Below are positions 5,978-7,593 of a stretch of 7,593 bases of DNA, piece by piece. The notes beneath the pieces were generated by a model. That model saw only the letters and a list, made by a program, of their open reading frames with translations. It ran no database searches and was not told the DNA's origin. Location: contig CANQDN010000065.1 in assembly GCA_947593275.1 (NCBI GenBank), positions 1-7,593 of the forward strand. Reading direction: 5' to 3'. Position 1 is the first letter of the stretch. Every line of letters starts with the position of its first letter. This stretch comes from an uncultured Bacilli bacterium. Its GTDB lineage: Bacteria > Bacillota_I > Bacilli_A > RF39 > UBA660. The translations under genes were made by a program, and so were the position numbers.

Positions 5978-6003
5978 AAAAAAAATAAGTTATTTGACAC
6001 TTA
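5976..6003 (-). terminator. Weak possible terminator of the 168-residue unknown gene
   Basis: On the minus strand TAAGT (6003-5999), an 8-nt loop and ACTTA (5990-5986) are followed by ten T residues (5985-5976). The stem is only 5 bp with one G-C pair, but the T-run is ideal and the hairpin starts at the TAA stop codon, as the typA terminator does. Confidence 0.4.
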
Positions 6004-6507
6004 ATTTAAAGTTAGGAGTCTTTGCTTATCTTTTTCAATGATACTACTATAATTACTAGTATTTAATTCTTTTAAAAATAAGCTAAAATAAATAGGATTA
6101 TTTATTAAATTAGAAAAGGTAGTTTTTAGGGAATTTGGTAGTTCTAAACTATTAATAAGTTTAATACATAAAGAAGCATCATCATTATATAATTTAGTAA
6201 AATCATAATTATATAAATAACTTAAATAGATTAAATAACTAGATATAATAGTTTTAGAAATAGATGTTGAAGGGATAATACGATCTTTAACTAGAGCGAT
6301 TAATTGAGAATCTTCAGTAAGATAAAAATCATCAATAGATATATGACTTAAATCTTGTTTATTTTCATGAATTTTATGTAAATCATTATCAAAATAATAA
6401 ATATTAAGTAATTTTAGCTTAGTTTTTAAAAGTCTTTTTTTAGTAATTATCTCTCTTAAAGAGGTTGAATTAGCTGGTATAGTATCTTTTATAGCGCTTA
6501 ATTTCAT
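6001..6507 (-). CDS. Uncharacterised 168-residue protein
   Basis: I do not recognise this protein. It is rich in Leu, Ile, Ser, Asn, Lys and Tyr, has no tryptophan, and has one cysteine and a single methionine, the initiator. No signal peptide, nucleotide-binding motif or metal-binding cluster is visible. Residues 1-34 are basic (ITKKRLLKTKLKLL), 35-67 are mixed and acidic, and 68-150 look like several amphipathic helices. The SSYLIYLSYLYNYDF stretch (89-103) is moderately hydrophobic but probably too polar for a membrane helix. It is likely real: the ATG at 6507 has a good ribosome binding site (AGAAGGA, 6513-6519, 5 nt away), and promoter and terminator candidates flank it. It sits between eno and deoD on the same strand but probably has its own transcript. 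It could be a lineage-specific small helical or adaptor protein, but nothing supports a specific role. Confidence 0.7.
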   Translation of the reverse strand: MKLSAIKDTIPANSTSLREIITKKRLLKTKLKLLNIYYFDNDLHKIHENKQDLSHISIDDFYLTEDSQLIALVKDRIIPSTSISKTIISSYLIYLSYLYNYDFTKLYNDDASLCIKLINSLELPNSLKTTFSNLINNPIYFSLFLKELNTSNYSSIIEKDKQRLLTLN

Positions 6508-6560
6508 TTTGTTCCTTCTTTCTATATAAGATAAATATATGAATTTAATATATATTTATG

Positions 6561-6594
6561 TAAAGAAATTAAAAGAGTTATTTAAAACTCCTTT
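6561..6594 (-). terminator. Hairpin with T-rich tail: eno terminator and/or leader attenuator
   Basis: On the minus strand AAAGGAGTT (6594-6586), a 6-nt loop and AACTCTTTT (6579-6571) form a 9-bp stem with one G-U pair, followed by a T-rich stretch to 6561. It lies 62 nt past the eno stop and would end that transcript. A consensus promoter lies between the eno stop and this hairpin, so the hairpin also sits in the leader of the next gene. Confidence 0.65.
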
Positions 6595-6619
6595 ATTTCC
6601 CTTTTTAAGCGGTAGAATA

Positions 6620-6648
6620 ATAATACTACAGATATCTTTTATTGTCAA
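6620..6648 (-). promoter_or_regulatory. Consensus promoter downstream of eno, reading toward the unknown gene
   Basis: On the minus strand a perfect TTGACA (6643-6648) and TATTAT (6620-6625, one mismatch) are 17 bp apart, starting 8 bp after the eno stop. The start would be near 6613, about 105 nt before the ATG at 6507, with the 6561-6594 hairpin inside the leader. A weaker alternative beyond the hairpin is TTTACA (6559-6564) with TATATT (6534-6539), 19 bp apart. Confidence 0.6.
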
Positions 6649-6656
6649 ATATTTTT

Positions 6657-7593
6657 TTATTTGCGAGTTAATAATTCTTCAATATACATTAGACGATTAT
6701 ATTTAGCAATTCTTTCACCACGAGACATTGAACCAGTTTTAATAAAAGGGATGGAAAGACCAATCGCAAAATCAGCGATAAAAGTATCTAGAGTTTCACC
6801 ACTTCGGTGAGAGATAATCATTTTATAGTTATGACGCCTAGCATAAATAATGGTTTTAATCATTTCTGTTATAGTACCTATTTGATTAGCTTTTAATAAT
6901 ATAGCATTACCAGCATTTTTTTTGATACCTTCATTTAGATATTTAATATTAGTAGTAAAATAATCATCACCAACAAGCATAACTTTTTCACCAATTAGTT
7001 TAGTTAAGACTGCAAGAGATTCTAAATCGTTTTCTTCAAAAGGATCTTCAATACTTATAATAGGATATTTATTTACTAAAGTAACATAGTATTTGATAAG
7101 TTCATCACTAGTTAAATGATTATTGTCTAATTTATAGGTTTTAGTTTTAGCTTCATATATTTCTGTTGCCGCGACATCAAGGGCGATAAAAACATCTTTT
7201 CCGGGGGTATATCCGGCTTTTTTGATAGCTGTCATTATTAAATCTAGGGCTAGAGTATTATACTCTAAAGATGGAGCAAATCCGCCTTCATCACCGACAG
7301 CAGTATTTAAATTTTGGCTTTTTAAAATGCTTTTTAAAGTGTGGAATATTTCACTTGCCACACGGACTTTTTCTTTGATGGTTTTAACAACTGGGACGAT
7401 CATAAACTCTTGGATATCTAAATTATTATCAGCGTGGACTCCACCATTTATAATATTAATCATGGGAATTGGGAGGCTTACTTTACCACTCGATAAATAG
7501 TCATATAGTTCTTTATTTTCCAGTTTAGCAGAAGCTTTTATGCAGGCAAGAGAGACCGCTGGTTTATCTACGACAGTGGCAATCTGCAACGGC
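6657..7593 (-). CDS. eno: Enolase (phosphopyruvate hydratase), C-terminal part, cut by right edge
   Basis: Enolase converts 2-phosphoglycerate to phosphoenolpyruvate in glycolysis. Roughly the last 300 of about 430 residues are present, almost the whole TIM-barrel domain. Numbering from the TTG at 7589, the catalytic and metal residues are in place: HADNN (H52), DIQEF (E61), GDEGGF (E101, proton donor), ALDVAA (D138), SIEDP (E181), LVGDD (D208/D209), LLKANQIG (K233, base), ISHRSGET (H261) and IKTGSMSR (K284). The protein ends soon after YIEELL and lacks the longer tail of many homologues. SGETLD has Leu where E. coli has Glu. Homology runs up to AVSLA at about 7559. The 34 bases beyond that, toward the N-terminus, stay in frame but do not encode the expected GANAIL sequence, and the true start lies outside the window. 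Confidence 0.95.
   Translation of the reverse strand, partial: PLQIATVVDKPAVSLACIKASAKLENKELYDYLSSGKVSLPIPMINIINGGVHADNNLDIQEFMIVPVVKTIKEKVRVASEIFHTLKSILKSQNLNTAVGDEGGFAPSLEYNTLALDLIMTAIKKAGYTPGKDVFIALDVAATEIYEAKTKTYKLDNNHLTSDELIKYYVTLVNKYPIISIEDPFEENDLESLAVLTKLIGEKVMLVGDDYFTTNIKYLNEGIKKNAGNAILLKANQIGTITEMIKTIIYARRHNYKMIISHRSGETLDTFIADFAIGLSIPFIKTGSMSRGERIAKYNRLMYIEELLTRK
7560..7593. other. Edge segment that does not match enolase; possible chimeric end
   Basis: These 34 bases are about 50% G+C, against roughly 30% for the window. In the eno frame they encode QIATVVDKP in front of AVSLA, where enolases have the nearly invariant GANAIL. The change is abrupt at about 7559/7560. It may be a contig-end artefact or a real rearrangement breakpoint. 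Confidence 0.5.

Noticed and set aside
5994..5999. Perfect TTGACA on the plus strand near the end of the unknown gene
   Set aside because: No -10 lies at a workable distance, and any transcript would be antisense to the gene; probably chance in AT-rich DNA.
7222..7500. 92-codon plus-strand frame inside eno
   Set aside because: It is a shadow of the highly conserved enolase coding strand.

Overview
The window comes from a low-GC bacterium, estimated by eye at about 30% G+C. Its gene content (typA, clpB, deoD, eno) and short proteins suggest a reduced Bacillota/Mollicutes-like lineage, for example RF39, Erysipelotrichia or Acholeplasma relatives. Tryptophan is encoded by TGG in intact genes and no in-frame TGA interrupts them, so the standard bacterial code applies rather than the Mycoplasma code. 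The species cannot be named from the sequence alone.

Layout from left to right: the 3' end of typA (+) with its terminator; an HD-domain phosphohydrolase gene (-) with its own consensus promoter and terminator; clpB (-), encoding an N-domain-less disaggregase controlled by a CIRCE operator over a consensus promoter; an Rpn/PD-(D/E)XK 'transposase-like' nuclease gene (-); a 260-bp divergent intergenic region with repeated GACATTTTT boxes; a tandem-XRE regulator gene (+); a bidirectional terminator; deoD (-), a purine nucleoside phosphorylase gene; an unrecognised 168-residue protein gene (-); and eno (-), the enolase gene, cut by the right edge. No intergenic gap exceeds 300 bp, and I see no tRNA, rRNA, CRISPR array or IS ends.

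Housekeeping functions dominate: translation GTPase, HrcA-regulated heat-shock disaggregase, purine salvage and glycolysis. The accessory part is the divergent Rpn/tandem-XRE pair at about 3444-5155. The most interesting signal is a strong in-frame ribosome binding site and ATG inside the Rpn gene (3768-3785). It would give a separate C-terminal fragment, the arrangement described for E. coli Rpn toxins and their intragenic antitoxins. Second is a consensus promoter followed by a hairpin between eno and the unknown gene, which could be an attenuated leader or a very short RNA. Third, the last ~34 bases at the right edge do not encode the universally conserved enolase sequence expected there, which points to a chimeric contig end or a rearrangement.
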